A stretch of 53,200 bases of DNA from an uncultured Lachnospiraceae bacterium (GCA_910585625.1 CAJUFQ010000026.1:1-53200), one strand, 5' to 3'. Positions 1 through 9,231 are shown, numbered from the stretch's first letter. Made by a program: numbers and translations. The notes: generated by a model from the letters alone, not told the origin.

Positions 1-2
1 TT

Positions 3-1436
3 GAGTTTTGCAAATACGAATTGAAAGGCGGTAGTTGCAGGGAATACACAGATAAAGGATACAGCGGCAAAAACACAGACCGCCCGAAATTTCAAGAGTT
101 GGTGCGGGATATTAAAAAGGGCCTGATAGCAAAAGTCATTGTCTACAAACTTGACCGTATCAGCCGTTCCATTCTGGATTTCGCAACCATGATGGAGCTG
201 TTCCAGCAGTACAATGTGGAGTTTGTTTCTTCCACGGAAAAGTTTGATACTTCAACCCCGATGGGCCGGGCCATGCTGAATATTTGTATCGTGTTCGCAC
301 AGTTGGAACGGGAAACGATACAGAAGCGGGTGACGGACGCTTACTATTCCCGCAGTCAGCGGGGCTTCAAGATGGGCGGGAAAGCCCCCTATGGCTTCCA
401 TACGGAGCCTATCAAGATGGACGGTATCAATACAAAGCGGCTGGTAGTGAAGCCGGAGGAAGCGGCAAATATCCGGCTGATGTTTGAAATGTACGCCGAG
501 CCGACAACTTCCTATGGGGACATTACCCGGCACTTTGCGGAACAGGGCATTTTATTTAATGGCCGGGAACTGATACGCCCCACGCTGGCGCAGATGTTAC
601 GCAACCCCGTCTATGTGCAGGCGGACTTGGATGTGTACGAGTTTTTCAAGAGCCAGGGGACGGTGCTTGTCAATGACGCCGCCGACTTCACGGGCATGAA
701 CGGGTGTTATCTCTATCAAGGCCGGGATGTGAAGCCGGGCAAGGCCCAAAGCCTGAAAGACCAAATGCTGGTGCTTGCGCCCCATGAGGGGATTGTCCCC
801 TCGGATATATGGCTGACCTGCCGCAAGAAGCTGATGAACAACATGAAAATCCAGTCCGCCCGGAAAGCCACCCATACATGGCTGGCGGGGAAAATCAAGT
901 GCGGGAACTGCGGGTACGCCCTTATGAGTATCTTCAATCCCTCCGGCAGACAGTACCTCCGCTGTACGAAACGGCTGGACAACAAAAGCTGTCCCGGCTG
1001 TGGGAAAATCATCACGGCGGAACTGGAAGCGGTGGTGTATCGGCAGATGGTGAAAAAGCTGGACAGCTACAAGACACTGACGGGCAGGAAGAAAGCGGCA
1101 AAGGCCAATCCCAAAATCACCGCCCTGCAAGTGGAACTTGCCCATGTGGATAGCGAGATTGAAAAGTTGCTGGACAGTCTGACAGGCGCAAATAATGTGC
1201 TGCTCTCCTATGTGAATGTGAAGATAGCCGAACTGGACGGACGCAAGCAGGAACTTCTGGCGAAGATGGCGGAGTTGACCGTGGAAGCCATCAGCCCGGA
1301 ACAGGTCAGCCAGATTTCCGGCTACCTCGACACTTGGAAGAACGTATCCTTTGACGACAAGCGGCGGGTGGTGGATTTGATGATTACCACCATTGCCGCC
1401 ACAAGCGACAGCTTAAACATCACATGGAAAATCTGA
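3..1436 (+). CDS. Large serine recombinase, 5' end cut off by the window
   Basis: Site-specific DNA recombinase that would integrate or excise a mobile element. The reading frame is open to the window edge, so the catalytic serine of the resolvase domain lies outside. What remains begins in the resolvase core (YTDKGYSG, then KLDRISRS and the long helix around QLERETIQKRV), continues into the recombinase domain (GKAPYGF onward), a zinc ribbon with paired cysteines (KCGNCGYA ... CTKR ... CPGC) and a C-terminal coiled coil. This order is typical of large serine recombinases of integrative elements. The TTG at 21 is only an in-frame codon, not a credible start. Base composition is more GC-rich than the following intergenic DNA. 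It marks the edge of an integrated element whose other genes lie to the left of the window. Confidence 0.93.
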   Translation, partial: EFCKYELKGGSCREYTDKGYSGKNTDRPKFQELVRDIKKGLIAKVIVYKLDRISRSILDFATMMELFQQYNVEFVSSTEKFDTSTPMGRAMLNICIVFAQLERETIQKRVTDAYYSRSQRGFKMGGKAPYGFHTEPIKMDGINTKRLVVKPEEAANIRLMFEMYAEPTTSYGDITRHFAEQGILFNGRELIRPTLAQMLRNPVYVQADLDVYEFFKSQGTVLVNDAADFTGMNGCYLYQGRDVKPGKAQSLKDQMLVLAPHEGIVPSDIWLTCRKKLMNNMKIQSARKATHTWLAGKIKCGNCGYALMSIFNPSGRQYLRCTKRLDNKSCPGCGKIITAELEAVVYRQMVKKLDSYKTLTGRKKAAKANPKITALQVELAHVDSEIEKLLDSLTGANNVLLSYVNVKIAELDGRKQELLAKMAELTVEAISPEQVSQISGYLDTWKNVSFDDKRRVVDLMITTIAATSDSLNITWKI

Positions 1437-1458
1437 CGGGCATATCAGCGCCCGTCAG
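1433..1458 (+). terminator. Hairpin at the 3' end of the recombinase gene
   Basis: Nine-base perfect inverted repeat, CTGACGGGC at 1433-1441 and GCCCGTCAG at 1450-1458, overlapping the recombinase stop codon. There is no T-run after it, so it may be an RNA 3' structure or part of the element's end instead of a strong intrinsic terminator. Confidence 0.4.
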
Positions 1459-1617
1459 ACCGTTACCTTGTGTAGTCCCTTGTAAACTGTACTTTACTTT
1501 TCCGAAAACAAACTGATATCCCACCATGCCTGTTTTTAAGAATTTTTTATAAAATCACCTGCCTTACAGAACACAGGAACTATCAGTTTCCTATTTCAAT
1601 TAAACGGAATAAATACA
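1437..1617. other. Probable junction between mobile element and chromosome
   Basis: No gene is visible between the recombinase stop and the prfA terminator. In elements with a large serine recombinase gene at one end, the attachment site lies shortly beyond that gene. The core cannot be located without the other element end or an empty-site sequence. Confidence 0.4.
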
Positions 1618-1660
1618 GAAAAAGGAACCTTCTACAATTTAAAGTGTAAAAGATTCCTTA
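1618..1660 (-). terminator. Intrinsic terminator of the prfA operon
   Basis: Read on the minus strand, AAGGAATCTTTTACA pairs (with a few G-U pairs) with TTGTAGAAGGTTCCTT around a short loop and is followed by TTTTCTG. It lies about 30 bases beyond the prfA stop codon. Confidence 0.75.
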
Positions 1661-1690
1661 AGTTAATGGTATTAAGCAAAACTAATTCCC

Positions 1691-2767
1691 CTACGCCTTA
1701 TCTTCAAAATTGCTTAGCTTCGCCGCCTGGTCGGCTGCAATACAAGCATCCACAATCTCCTGGATATCGCCGTCCATAACTTTATCCAGCTTATACAGTG
1801 TTAGGTTGATGCGGTGATCCGTGACACGCCCCTGGGGGAAATTGTAGGTACGGATTTTCTCAGAACGGTCGCCAGTCCCTATCTGGCTTCTCCTGGCTTC
1901 CGCCTCCGCATCATGCTGCTTCTGGCACTCCATGTCATAAAGTTTTGCGCGCAGCAACGCAAAAGCTTTTTCTTTATTCTGCAACTGGGATTTCTCCGTC
2001 TGGCTATAAATGACAATCCCTGTGGGATAATGCGTCAGACGGACTGCTGAGTCCGTAGTATTGACACACTGCCCGCCGTTTCCAGAAGCACGCATCACGT
2101 CAATCCTGATATCTTTCTCATCAATCACGACATCCACTTCCTCTGCCTCCGGCATCACCGCAACCGTAATCGTAGAGGTATGGATGCGCCCGCCAGACTC
2201 TGTTTCAGGCACTCGCTGCACCCGGTGGACGCCGGACTCATACTTCATCACAGAATATGCACCCTGCCCGGTAATCATGAACGTGACGTTCTTCATCCCG
2301 CCAATGCCGATTTCCTCACATTCCATAGTTTCCACTTTCCAACGGTGGCTCTCTGCAAAATGCACATACATCCGGTAAATCTCTGCTGCAAACAATGCCG
2401 CCTCATCCCCGCCGGCGCCGGCACGGATTTCCACAATTACATTTTTATCATCATTCGGGTCTTTCGGCAGGAGAAGGATTTTCAGCTTGTTCTCCAACTC
2501 TCCCACTGCTTCCCTTGATTCATTCAGTTCTTCCTTCGCAAGCTCACGCATCTCCTCATCATTCTCATCCTCCAGCATGGCAAGAGAATCTTCTATGTTC
2601 TGGTTGGCCTGCTTATATGCTTTGTAGGCGTCCACGATGGGTGCAAGGTCGCTCTGCTCCTTCATCAGCTTACGGAAACGATTATTGTCATTCGCCACAT
2701 CCGGCTCGCTGAGCTGATTCATAATCTCTTCAAAACGCAGGAGAATGTCCTCCAACTTATCAAACAT
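1691..2767 (-). CDS. prfA: Peptide chain release factor 1
   Basis: Class I release factor reading UAA and UAG in the ribosomal A site. The 358 residues match the usual RF1 length. The GGQ peptidyl-tRNA hydrolysis motif is at about 231-233, and the stop-codon reading PxT tripeptide appears as PET at about 187-189 in RVPETESGGR; RF2 would carry SPF. It lies 48 bases after prmC, whose product methylates the GGQ glutamine, and is the last gene of the cluster before the terminator. The start has an AAAGGAAG ribosome site. Confidence 0.97.
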   Translation of the reverse strand: MFDKLEDILLRFEEIMNQLSEPDVANDNNRFRKLMKEQSDLAPIVDAYKAYKQANQNIEDSLAMLEDENDEEMRELAKEELNESREAVGELENKLKILLLPKDPNDDKNVIVEIRAGAGGDEAALFAAEIYRMYVHFAESHRWKVETMECEEIGIGGMKNVTFMITGQGAYSVMKYESGVHRVQRVPETESGGRIHTSTITVAVMPEAEEVDVVIDEKDIRIDVMRASGNGGQCVNTTDSAVRLTHYPTGIVIYSQTEKSQLQNKEKAFALLRAKLYDMECQKQHDAEAEARRSQIGTGDRSEKIRTYNFPQGRVTDHRINLTLYKLDKVMDGDIQEIVDACIAADQAAKLSNFEDKA

Positions 2768-2815
2768 ATTTATCTTCCTTTCTATTTCACTGACGGCTGG
2801 CCGCCAAGAACTGGT

Positions 2816-3652
2816 TTACCGTACTGACGGCAGATTGCCACGGACAACCCTGTCATTTCCGGCAAGGTCTTTCATAACCCTTACATTGCGATAACCGTTT
2901 TCCTCCATGAGGAACGCTACCCGGCCTCCCTGGTCATGCCCGATTTCCAGGCAGAGATAGCCGTTCGATTTCAGAAACTTCCCGCTCTTTTTGACAATTT
3001 CCCGGTAAAAATCCAGTCCATCCTCCCCGCCGTCCAAAGCCTCCACCGGCTCAAAATTCTTAACTTCCGGCATCAGCGTGGCTATTACTCCCGTAGGGAT
3101 ATACGGAGGATTGGATATGATCATGTCATATTTCCCAGTTATATTCTGAAAAAGATTGCTGCGTACCAACTCAACTTCCACCTGATTATTGCGGGCATTC
3201 TCCTTGGCAATCAGGAGCGCCTGCTTGGAAACATCGCTGGCCGTGCCTTTCAGCTGCCTTTGTTTCAGGAGACTGATAATCACACAGCCGGAACCCGTAC
3301 AAAGATCCAGCACCTCCATGCCTGGCTCCAGCACTTTTACCGCTTCCTCCACCAGTGTTTCCGTGTCCTGGCGGGGAATCAGCACATGGGAATTGACCTT
3401 GAATTCCAATCCCATAAATTCCTGGCATCCGGTAATATACTGTAACGGCACGCGTTCTGCCCGTTTCCTGAGCAGAAGTTCATATTCCAGAAATTTCTCC
3501 TTCCCCATCTCCTCTGTATTATGGGCATAATACCAACTCCTGCCGACTTTACAAGCATACTCCATAAGGTACCACGCATCCAGCTCACAATCTGATACAT
3601 CTGCGTCCTGCAAAACTCCTTTTCCATACTCCAATGCATCTTCAAATGTCAT
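2816..3652 (-). CDS. prmC: Release factor glutamine methyltransferase
   Basis: SAM-dependent N5-glutamine methyltransferase acting on the GGQ glutamine of release factors. The SAM-binding motif DLCTGSG is at about 116-122 and the NPPY substrate motif at 181-184. The 278-residue length is normal and an N-terminal helical domain precedes the methyltransferase fold. Its ATG overlaps the stop codon of the DUF1385 gene by four bases (ATGA), indicating translational coupling, and its substrate gene prfA follows directly. Confidence 0.96.
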   Translation of the reverse strand: MTFEDALEYGKGVLQDADVSDCELDAWYLMEYACKVGRSWYYAHNTEEMGKEKFLEYELLLRKRAERVPLQYITGCQEFMGLEFKVNSHVLIPRQDTETLVEEAVKVLEPGMEVLDLCTGSGCVIISLLKQRQLKGTASDVSKQALLIAKENARNNQVEVELVRSNLFQNITGKYDMIISNPPYIPTGVIATLMPEVKNFEPVEALDGGEDGLDFYREIVKKSGKFLKSNGYLCLEIGHDQGGRVAFLMEENGYRNVRVMKDLAGNDRVVRGNLPSVR

Positions 3653-4569
3653 TTCATCTCCCTCTCCCTCACGGTTTCCACATAACCCTTCCAGTCAAAC
3701 ACAGCTTCCACAGACGCAATCCCAACCTCAATCATCTCTTCATCCGGTTCCCTGGTTGTCAGCTTCTGCATCCAAAGCCCAGGCTTGCTAAGTAAATTAA
3801 TCAGCGGGTTATCGCTTCTGCCTGCCAGGCGGATAAATTCATAAGAAATCCCTGCAACCAGCGGGATTATGGCTATCCGCAACGCCAGCCTGAGAAGCCT
3901 GGAATCTACGCGTATGAACATAGTCGCTATGATGGTAATGATTACCACAAAAAACAGGAAGCTGGTTCCGCAACGCTTATGCTCCCTGGAACTTTTCTTT
4001 ACGTTCTCCACTGTCAGATCCATGCCATGCTCAATGCAATTTATACACTTATGTTCTGCCCCATGATACATGAACACCCGCCGGATATCCTCCATCCTGG
4101 AAATCAGCACAATATACGCAAAAAAGATGAAAAGGCGCAAGAGGCCTTCTATCAATATCACAAGGGTCTCAGAAGGGATATATCTCCGGAAAAGCAATGA
4201 CGCGTAAAAGGGCAGCGCCATAAAGATTGCCACGGCAAGCACGAAAGACAGCAGGACTGTGATTCCTGTCTCAGCCTTCTCCCTTTTCTCACTTTTGGGC
4301 TTAGCCTCTTTTCCTTTCTCCTCTTCCTCAAAAAATGAAGCGGAAAAGGTAAGCGTCGACATCCCCAATGCCATGGATTCGACAAAGCTGATAATCCCCC
4401 GGACAAAAACAAGATTCCTCAGGACTTTATTTTTGCAAATCCCTTTGTATTCTTTTTTCTCAATAATAATCTCATGGTCTGGCTTGCGCACTGCCACGGC
4501 GTATGTGTCTTTATATTTCATCATCACGCCTTCCATGACCGCTTGCCCGCCGATTCCTGAATAAGCCAA
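3649..4569 (-). CDS. DUF1385 family membrane protein (YqhQ-like)
   Basis: Integral membrane protein of unknown biochemical function, common beside prmC-prfA in Firmicutes. The family signature GGQAVMEGV is at the N-terminus and HGAEHKC in the middle (about 172-178 from the upstream GTG). About four hydrophobic segments follow a charged Glu/Lys stretch: near 105-130, 135-160, 205-225 and 229-250. A GTG at 4578 is also in frame but sits directly against the AGGGGG ribosome site; the TTG at 4569 has an eight-base spacer and gives an N-terminus closer to the conserved region, so I chose it. The stop overlaps the prmC start. Confidence 0.9.
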   Translation of the reverse strand: MAYSGIGGQAVMEGVMMKYKDTYAVAVRKPDHEIIIEKKEYKGICKNKVLRNLVFVRGIISFVESMALGMSTLTFSASFFEEEEKGKEAKPKSEKREKAETGITVLLSFVLAVAIFMALPFYASLLFRRYIPSETLVILIEGLLRLFIFFAYIVLISRMEDIRRVFMYHGAEHKCINCIEHGMDLTVENVKKSSREHKRCGTSFLFFVVIITIIATMFIRVDSRLLRLALRIAIIPLVAGISYEFIRLAGRSDNPLINLLSKPGLWMQKLTTREPDEEMIEVGIASVEAVFDWKGYVETVREREMK

Positions 4570-4694
4570 CCTTCCCACCCCCTACAGCTTGTATGATAAA
4601 TAACACGAAATGAAAATGCTCATACATTTTTCATCTATCAGTAAGACCCTTCCTTACTTTAACAGGACAAGGTCTTTCTTATAGAATGAAAAGA

Positions 4695-4722
4695 GAGGAT
4701 GTCCCACTAAAAAGACATCCTC
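4695..4722 (-). terminator. Hairpin terminator after rpmE
   Basis: GACATCCTC and GAGGATGTC form a nine-base perfect stem, followed on the minus strand by TCTTTTCATTC. It sits between rpmE and the DUF1385 gene and probably lets much of the rpmE transcription stop before prmC-prfA. Confidence 0.8.
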
Positions 4723-4746
4723 TTTCGGTTCACCTGAACTTAAACC

Positions 4747-4953
4747 TTACTGATTGTTCATGCCATACTTACGGTTGAACTTGTCAATTCGTCCACGAGC
4801 CTGAGCAGCCTTCTGCTGTCCGGTGTAGAATGGATGACACTTGGAACAGATTTCAACGTGGATATCTTCTTTGGTAGAACCTGTCACAAAGGTATTCCCA
4901 CAGTTGCATGTCACTGTTGCCTGATGATATGCCGGATGGATTCCTTCTCTCAT
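4747..4953 (-). CDS. rpmE: 50S ribosomal protein L31, zinc-binding type
   Basis: Small large-subunit ribosomal protein. The 68 residues begin MREGIHP and carry four cysteines (CNCG and CSKCHPFYTG), the zinc-bound form and not the zinc-independent paralogue. PFYTGQQ and a basic C-terminus ending in KYGMNNQ are typical. A GAGGTG ribosome site precedes the ATG. It is the second gene of the rho cluster and is followed by its own terminator. Confidence 0.98.
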   Translation of the reverse strand: MREGIHPAYHQATVTCNCGNTFVTGSTKEDIHVEICSKCHPFYTGQQKAAQARGRIDKFNRKYGMNNQ

Positions 4954-5104
4954 GTTTTCACCTCTTCACTCTCTATTTTAAATCTTTAATACGGATTCTC
5001 GCGTTTGCGCCATTGCCTACGCAACAGCTTTATCATTGTAGCATAGATTTTTCATTTATGCAAGTTCTTTTGTTAAATTCTTTGACAGACCATAACACTT
5101 CAGC

Positions 5105-6859
5105 CTATATAAGCTTCGTCTTTTTAATCATCTGGCAAAACTCATGATTATTATTGGTACGCACAAAAAGATTGAGAATAGTCTCCACAGCGTCGTCCGC
5201 CCGCATCCCGTTGATGGCACGGCGCATGACCTCCACCGCCTCCTGCTCCTCGCGATTCAGAAGCAAGTCCTCCCTGCGCGTCCCAGACTTAGTTATGTCA
5301 ACTGCCGGGAAAATACGGCGTTCAGAAAGCTTACGGTCAAGAATCAGTTCCATGTTGCCAGTCCCCTTAAATTCCTCATAAATCACGTCATCCATGCGGC
5401 TGCCAGTGTCGACGAGCGCAGTAGCAAGTATGGTGATGCTGCCTCCTTCCCGCATATTCCTCGCAGCCCCAAAAAAGCGTTTAGGCATATGTAAAGCTGC
5501 CGGGTCAATACCACCGGACAACGTCCTTCCGCTCGGCGGCACAATCAGGTTATACGCCCGTGCCAGGCGGGTGATGCTGTCTAAAAGTATCATGACATCT
5601 TTCTTATGTTCTACCAGACGCCTCGCCCGCTCAATGACCATCTCCGATACACGCTTATGGTGTTCCGGAAGCTCGTCGAACGTGGAATATATCACCTCCA
5701 CATTCTTCCCCTCGATGGCCTCCTTGATGTCCGTCACCTCCTCCGGGCGTTCATCAATCAGCAGGATAATTAAATGCATCTGAGGATTATTCCTGGTCAC
5801 TGCCTTTGCCACCTGTTTGAGCAGTGTCGTCTTCCCTGCTTTGGGCGGAGATACAATCATTCCTCTCTGCCCCTTGCCAATCGGAGAAACTACATCCATA
5901 ATGCGCATGGCGACTGCGCTGCGGTCTGTCTCAAGGCGGATGCGCTCATTAGGAAATATCGGCGTCAAATCTTCAAAATTAGACCGACGCAATATCTCTG
6001 AGGGATGACAGCCATTGATGCTGCGGATATATAAAAGCGCACTGAACTTCTCCTGCTGCGTCTTGACCCTCGTATTACCCTGGACAATATCCCCTGTTTT
6101 CAGGCCAAACTTACGAATCTGGGAAGGAGAAACGTAAACGTCGTTCTCCCCCGGGAGATAATTTGCACAGCGAATGAACCCATAACCATCCGGCATGACC
6201 TCTAAGATTCCATGGGCGCTGATTCCGCTGTCCAGTTCCGGATTATCAATCTCAATGCCATCTGCCGTAATGATCTTACCAGTTTTGCGCTCCTGCCGCT
6301 CACTTACATCCACACGCTCAGTCCTGATATTCCGTTCGACATGCATACGTTCTTCCCTGCCTTGCAGGCTTCTCGCATCCGGCTTCCGTTCTCCGGCCTG
6401 CCCGGGCCTGTCCTCCACCCTTGCCGACGCCCTTGCCTCTGTCCGTGGCAATGTCTGTCCTTCTGCCCTTAATGGCGCTTTCCCTTCCGTCCTTAAGGCC
6501 TTAGCTTCCGCCCTTGCCCTTATTTTCTCCTCTGCCCCCCCTGCTGCCTTACCTTTCGTTCTTGTCACTTTCTCTTGCGACCTTGATGCCGCATGACCTT
6601 CCGCTTCCCCTGCTGCCTCTGACGATCCTGCCTCCGCCTTAGCTTCCGTCCCTTCTTCCGGCTTCTGTTCTGTCCCTGCCTCCGCTTTCTCCTCCGTATC
6701 CCCCTCAGCATTCTCCTCTTTTAACACATCTTTTTTGTCTTCTTCAAGCATCAGCTCTACCAGCTCGCTTTTCTTCAGTCCGGAAAGATGCCTCAATCCT
6801 CTGGATTTCGCCACGTCCCTCAATACCGCTACCGATAAACTCTCATATTTTTCTCTCAT
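5105..6859 (-). CDS. rho: Transcription termination factor Rho with a long low-complexity N-terminal insertion
   Basis: Hexameric RNA helicase that ends transcription. The order is an N-terminal helical domain (about 1-40), an insertion of about 150 residues (41-195) rich in Glu, Ala, Lys, Gly and Arg, the RNA-binding cold-shock-like domain (about 213-285, with GYGFIR), and the RecA-type ATPase with Walker A PPKAGKTT near 338-345, Walker B MILLD near 423-427, and a C-terminal KSGTRREDLL. At 584 residues it is much longer than Rho proteins without an insertion (about 420). The insertion's first half is acidic and its second half Arg-rich. The ATG has an AAAGGAG site. First gene of the minus-strand cluster. 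Confidence 0.97.
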   Translation of the reverse strand: MREKYESLSVAVLRDVAKSRGLRHLSGLKKSELVELMLEEDKKDVLKEENAEGDTEEKAEAGTEQKPEEGTEAKAEAGSSEAAGEAEGHAASRSQEKVTRTKGKAAGGAEEKIRARAEAKALRTEGKAPLRAEGQTLPRTEARASARVEDRPGQAGERKPDARSLQGREERMHVERNIRTERVDVSERQERKTGKIITADGIEIDNPELDSGISAHGILEVMPDGYGFIRCANYLPGENDVYVSPSQIRKFGLKTGDIVQGNTRVKTQQEKFSALLYIRSINGCHPSEILRRSNFEDLTPIFPNERIRLETDRSAVAMRIMDVVSPIGKGQRGMIVSPPKAGKTTLLKQVAKAVTRNNPQMHLIILLIDERPEEVTDIKEAIEGKNVEVIYSTFDELPEHHKRVSEMVIERARRLVEHKKDVMILLDSITRLARAYNLIVPPSGRTLSGGIDPAALHMPKRFFGAARNMREGGSITILATALVDTGSRMDDVIYEEFKGTGNMELILDRKLSERRIFPAVDITKSGTRREDLLLNREEQEAVEVMRRAINGMRADDAVETILNLFVRTNNNHEFCQMIKKTKLI

Positions 6860-6948
6860 ACATTTCTCCTTTTGCCATCATGATTGGGAATCTATGTCAG
6901 AGCCGACAATGAATTCATGAACAGAAATTATGCCTCCGCAATGGGTTC

Positions 6949-6977
6949 ATTATACACTATCTTTTTCCAAATAGGAA
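6949..6977 (-). promoter_or_regulatory. Possible promoter of rho
   Basis: Minus-strand -10 TATAAT at 6949-6954, with a weak -35 TTCCTA at 6972-6977 and a 17-base spacer. This would give a leader of about 80 bases before the rho ATG. Confidence 0.45.
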
Positions 6978-6988
6978 GTCCTTTTTTC

Positions 6989-7017
6989 TTGATTTGCATA
7001 TTTTTTCATGCTATGAT
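6989..7017 (+). promoter_or_regulatory. Promoter of the malic enzyme gene
   Basis: TTGATT at 6989-6994, a 17-base spacer, and TATGAT at 7012-7017 with TG one base before it (extended -10). The malic enzyme ATG is 60 bases downstream, after an AAAGGAG ribosome site. Confidence 0.7.
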
Positions 7018-7077
7018 GTGAACAACAAAACTGCAATTTTCAAAACATCAAACGGAGAAATAAAGGAGTAAAACATC

Positions 7078-8247
7078 ATGACGACACAAGAAAAAGCAAT
7101 TTTTTTACATAAAGAATGGAACGGCAAGCTGGAGACTGTTGCCAAGTCCCCCGTCACCTCACGCGAAGACCTGTCTATCGCCTATACCCCGGGCGTAGCA
7201 GAGCCTTGCAAGCTCATCGCGGAGAATCCCGCAGACGCATATGTCTACACAATGAAATCGAACACCGTCGCTGTCGTCTCAGACGGCAGCGCCGTGCTTG
7301 GCCTTGGCAATATCGGCCCTTACGCTGCAATGCCTGTCATGGAAGGGAAATGCGTGCTGTTCAAAGAGTTTGGCGGCGTCAATGCAGTCCCCATCTGCCT
7401 GGATACGCAGGATACGGAAGAAATCATCAAAGCAGTCACCTGGATGGCTCCCGGCTTCGGCGGCATTAACCTGGAAGACATTTCTGCCCCGCGCTGTTTT
7501 GAAATTGAGGAACGCCTCAAAGAGACGCTTTCCATCCCGGTCTTCCATGACGACCAGCATGGGACTGCCATCGTGGTACTGGCAGCCATCATCAATGCCC
7601 TGAAAGTCGTAGGAAAGAAAAAAGAAAACTGCCGCGTGGTCGTAAACGGCGCCGGTTCAGCGGGGATTGCCATCACGAAACTCCTTCTGACTTACGGCTT
7701 CCCTGACATTACCATGTGCGACCGCCAGGGAATTCTTAGCAAAGAATACCCTAACCTGAACTGGATGCAGCGCAGAATGACGGAACTGACCAATCTGGGA
7801 AATAAAACCGGCAGCCTTGCCGACGCCCTCAAAGGCACAGACATTTTCGTAGGCGTTTCCGCGCCGGGAATCGTGACGGCCCAGATGGTGTCTGCCATGA
7901 ACCGGGACGCCATCCTCTTCGCCATGGCTAACCCGGTGCCTGAAATCATGCCGGATGTGGCAAAATCCGCCGGCGCAAGGATTGTCGGCACCGGACGCAG
8001 TGATTTCCCAAACCAGGTCAACAATGTGGTCGCTTTCCCCGGCATTTTCAAAGGAGCTTTGGAAGGACGCGCACGGCAGATTACGGAAGAAATGAAACTG
8101 GCTGCTGCCCAGGCGATTGCCGCACTGGTAGAAGACGATCAGTTAGGCGAGGACTTCATCATGCCGGAAGCATTTGACCCCAGGGTTGCGCAGGCCGTGA
8201 GCCAGGCAGTCAAATCCCACATCCCAGGGCATCAGCATGTGGGATGA
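7078..8247 (+). CDS. NAD(P)-dependent malic enzyme, short form
   Basis: Oxidative decarboxylation of malate to pyruvate. The 389-residue protein is the short bacterial type without the phosphotransacetylase-like extension. The malic domain has the Tyr of IAYTPGV (about 36) and the Lys of MEGKCVLF (about 91), and metal ligands around NLEDISAPRCF and FHDDQHGTA (about 158-159). The nucleotide-binding loop is GAGSAG at 191-196, followed by an acidic residue (CDRQG) suggesting NAD preference. It has its own promoter, and its stop overlaps the next gene by 11 bases, so the two are co-translated. Confidence 0.95.
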   Translation: MTTQEKAIFLHKEWNGKLETVAKSPVTSREDLSIAYTPGVAEPCKLIAENPADAYVYTMKSNTVAVVSDGSAVLGLGNIGPYAAMPVMEGKCVLFKEFGGVNAVPICLDTQDTEEIIKAVTWMAPGFGGINLEDISAPRCFEIEERLKETLSIPVFHDDQHGTAIVVLAAIINALKVVGKKKENCRVVVNGAGSAGIAITKLLLTYGFPDITMCDRQGILSKEYPNLNWMQRRMTELTNLGNKTGSLADALKGTDIFVGVSAPGIVTAQMVSAMNRDAILFAMANPVPEIMPDVAKSAGARIVGTGRSDFPNQVNNVVAFPGIFKGALEGRARQITEEMKLAAAQAIAALVEDDQLGEDFIMPEAFDPRVAQAVSQAVKSHIPGHQHVG

Positions 8248-9169
8248 GAGACGTTATTACGCCATAGATTGCTATCTGAAACAAAAATATGGCGAAAAAG
8301 TCTACCGTCTTGCCTTGAACGGCGGCATGACCTGTCCGAACCGCGACGGCTCCTTGGACAGCCGGGGATGCATTTTCTGCAGCCCGGCAGGCAGCGGAGA
8401 TTTCGCCCAGCAGATGGGTACGCCTATCGCACGGCAGCTTGAAGCTGCCAAAGAACAGATTCGCCGCAAACGCAACTGCAGGAAATTTATTGCTTATTTC
8501 CAGGCGTATACCAATACTTATGCCCCGGTAAACTATCTCCGGGAGATTTTCACGGAGGCAATCAACGACCCGGACGTAGTCATCTTATCCATCGCCACGC
8601 GTCCAGACTGCCTCCCTCCTGAAACATTGGATCTGCTTGCGGAACTGAACCAGATAAAACCCATCTGGGTAGAACTTGGATTACAGACTGTACATGCGGA
8701 TACCAGCCGTTTTATCCGCAGCGGGTTCACGCTTGAATGCTTCCATGAAGCAGTAAGATCGCTCGCCTCCCGCCACATCCCGGTCATCGTGCATGTAATT
8801 CTCGGACTTCCCGGAGAGACAAGGGAACAGATGTTGGAAACCGTGTGCCATGTGGGCAGCCTCAACATTTTCGGTATTAAGCTGCAGCTGCTGCATGTAC
8901 TGTCCGGCACAGATTTGGGAACATTGTACCGCAAATCTCCTTTCCCGCTGCTTTCTCAGGACGAATACTGCGGCTTAGTCGCAGACTGCTTAGAAAGGCT
9001 GCCGGAACATATCACAATCCACCGGCTCACCGGAGACGGGCCAAAAGATCTGCTGATAGCCCCTCTGTGGAGCCGTGCCAAGCGCAGCGTCCTGAATCAG
9101 ATTGCGCAGACCTTGAAAATGCGCGGCACATGGCAGGGAAAATATTTCGGAAGCAATGGCCAACAATGA
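8237..9169 (+). CDS. TIGR01212-type radical SAM protein (YhcC-like)
   Basis: Predicted 4Fe-4S radical SAM enzyme of unassigned substrate. The cluster cysteines are the unusual wide-spaced set C33, C45 and C48 (TCPNRDG ... RGCIFC), characteristic of this family and unlike the CxxxCxxC of most radical SAM enzymes. VELGLQTVH and LGLPGET are family-like core motifs. The 310-residue length is typical. It starts inside the end of the malic enzyme gene. YhcC-type proteins have been linked to RNA modification, but substrate cannot be inferred here. Confidence 0.88.
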   Translation: MWDERRYYAIDCYLKQKYGEKVYRLALNGGMTCPNRDGSLDSRGCIFCSPAGSGDFAQQMGTPIARQLEAAKEQIRRKRNCRKFIAYFQAYTNTYAPVNYLREIFTEAINDPDVVILSIATRPDCLPPETLDLLAELNQIKPIWVELGLQTVHADTSRFIRSGFTLECFHEAVRSLASRHIPVIVHVILGLPGETREQMLETVCHVGSLNIFGIKLQLLHVLSGTDLGTLYRKSPFPLLSQDEYCGLVADCLERLPEHITIHRLTGDGPKDLLIAPLWSRAKRSVLNQIAQTLKMRGTWQGKYFGSNGQQ

Positions 9170-9174
9170 CCCTA

Positions 9175-9195
9175 CCTGGCAAAAAAAATGCCAGG
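9175..9195 (+). terminator. Short hairpin after the radical SAM gene
   Basis: CCTGGC at 9175-9180 and GCCAGG at 9190-9195 around an A-rich loop, five bases after the stop codon. The tail ACTTCATT is a poor U-tract, so it would be a partial terminator at most before the DUF4364 gene. Confidence 0.4.
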
Positions 9196-9231
9196 ACTTC
9201 ATTATTTCAATTCATATAAGGAGCATATGCC

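Noticed and set aside
21..30. TTG at 21 as the real start of the recombinase
   Set aside because: The resolvase catalytic serine region would be missing and the frame is open to the window edge.
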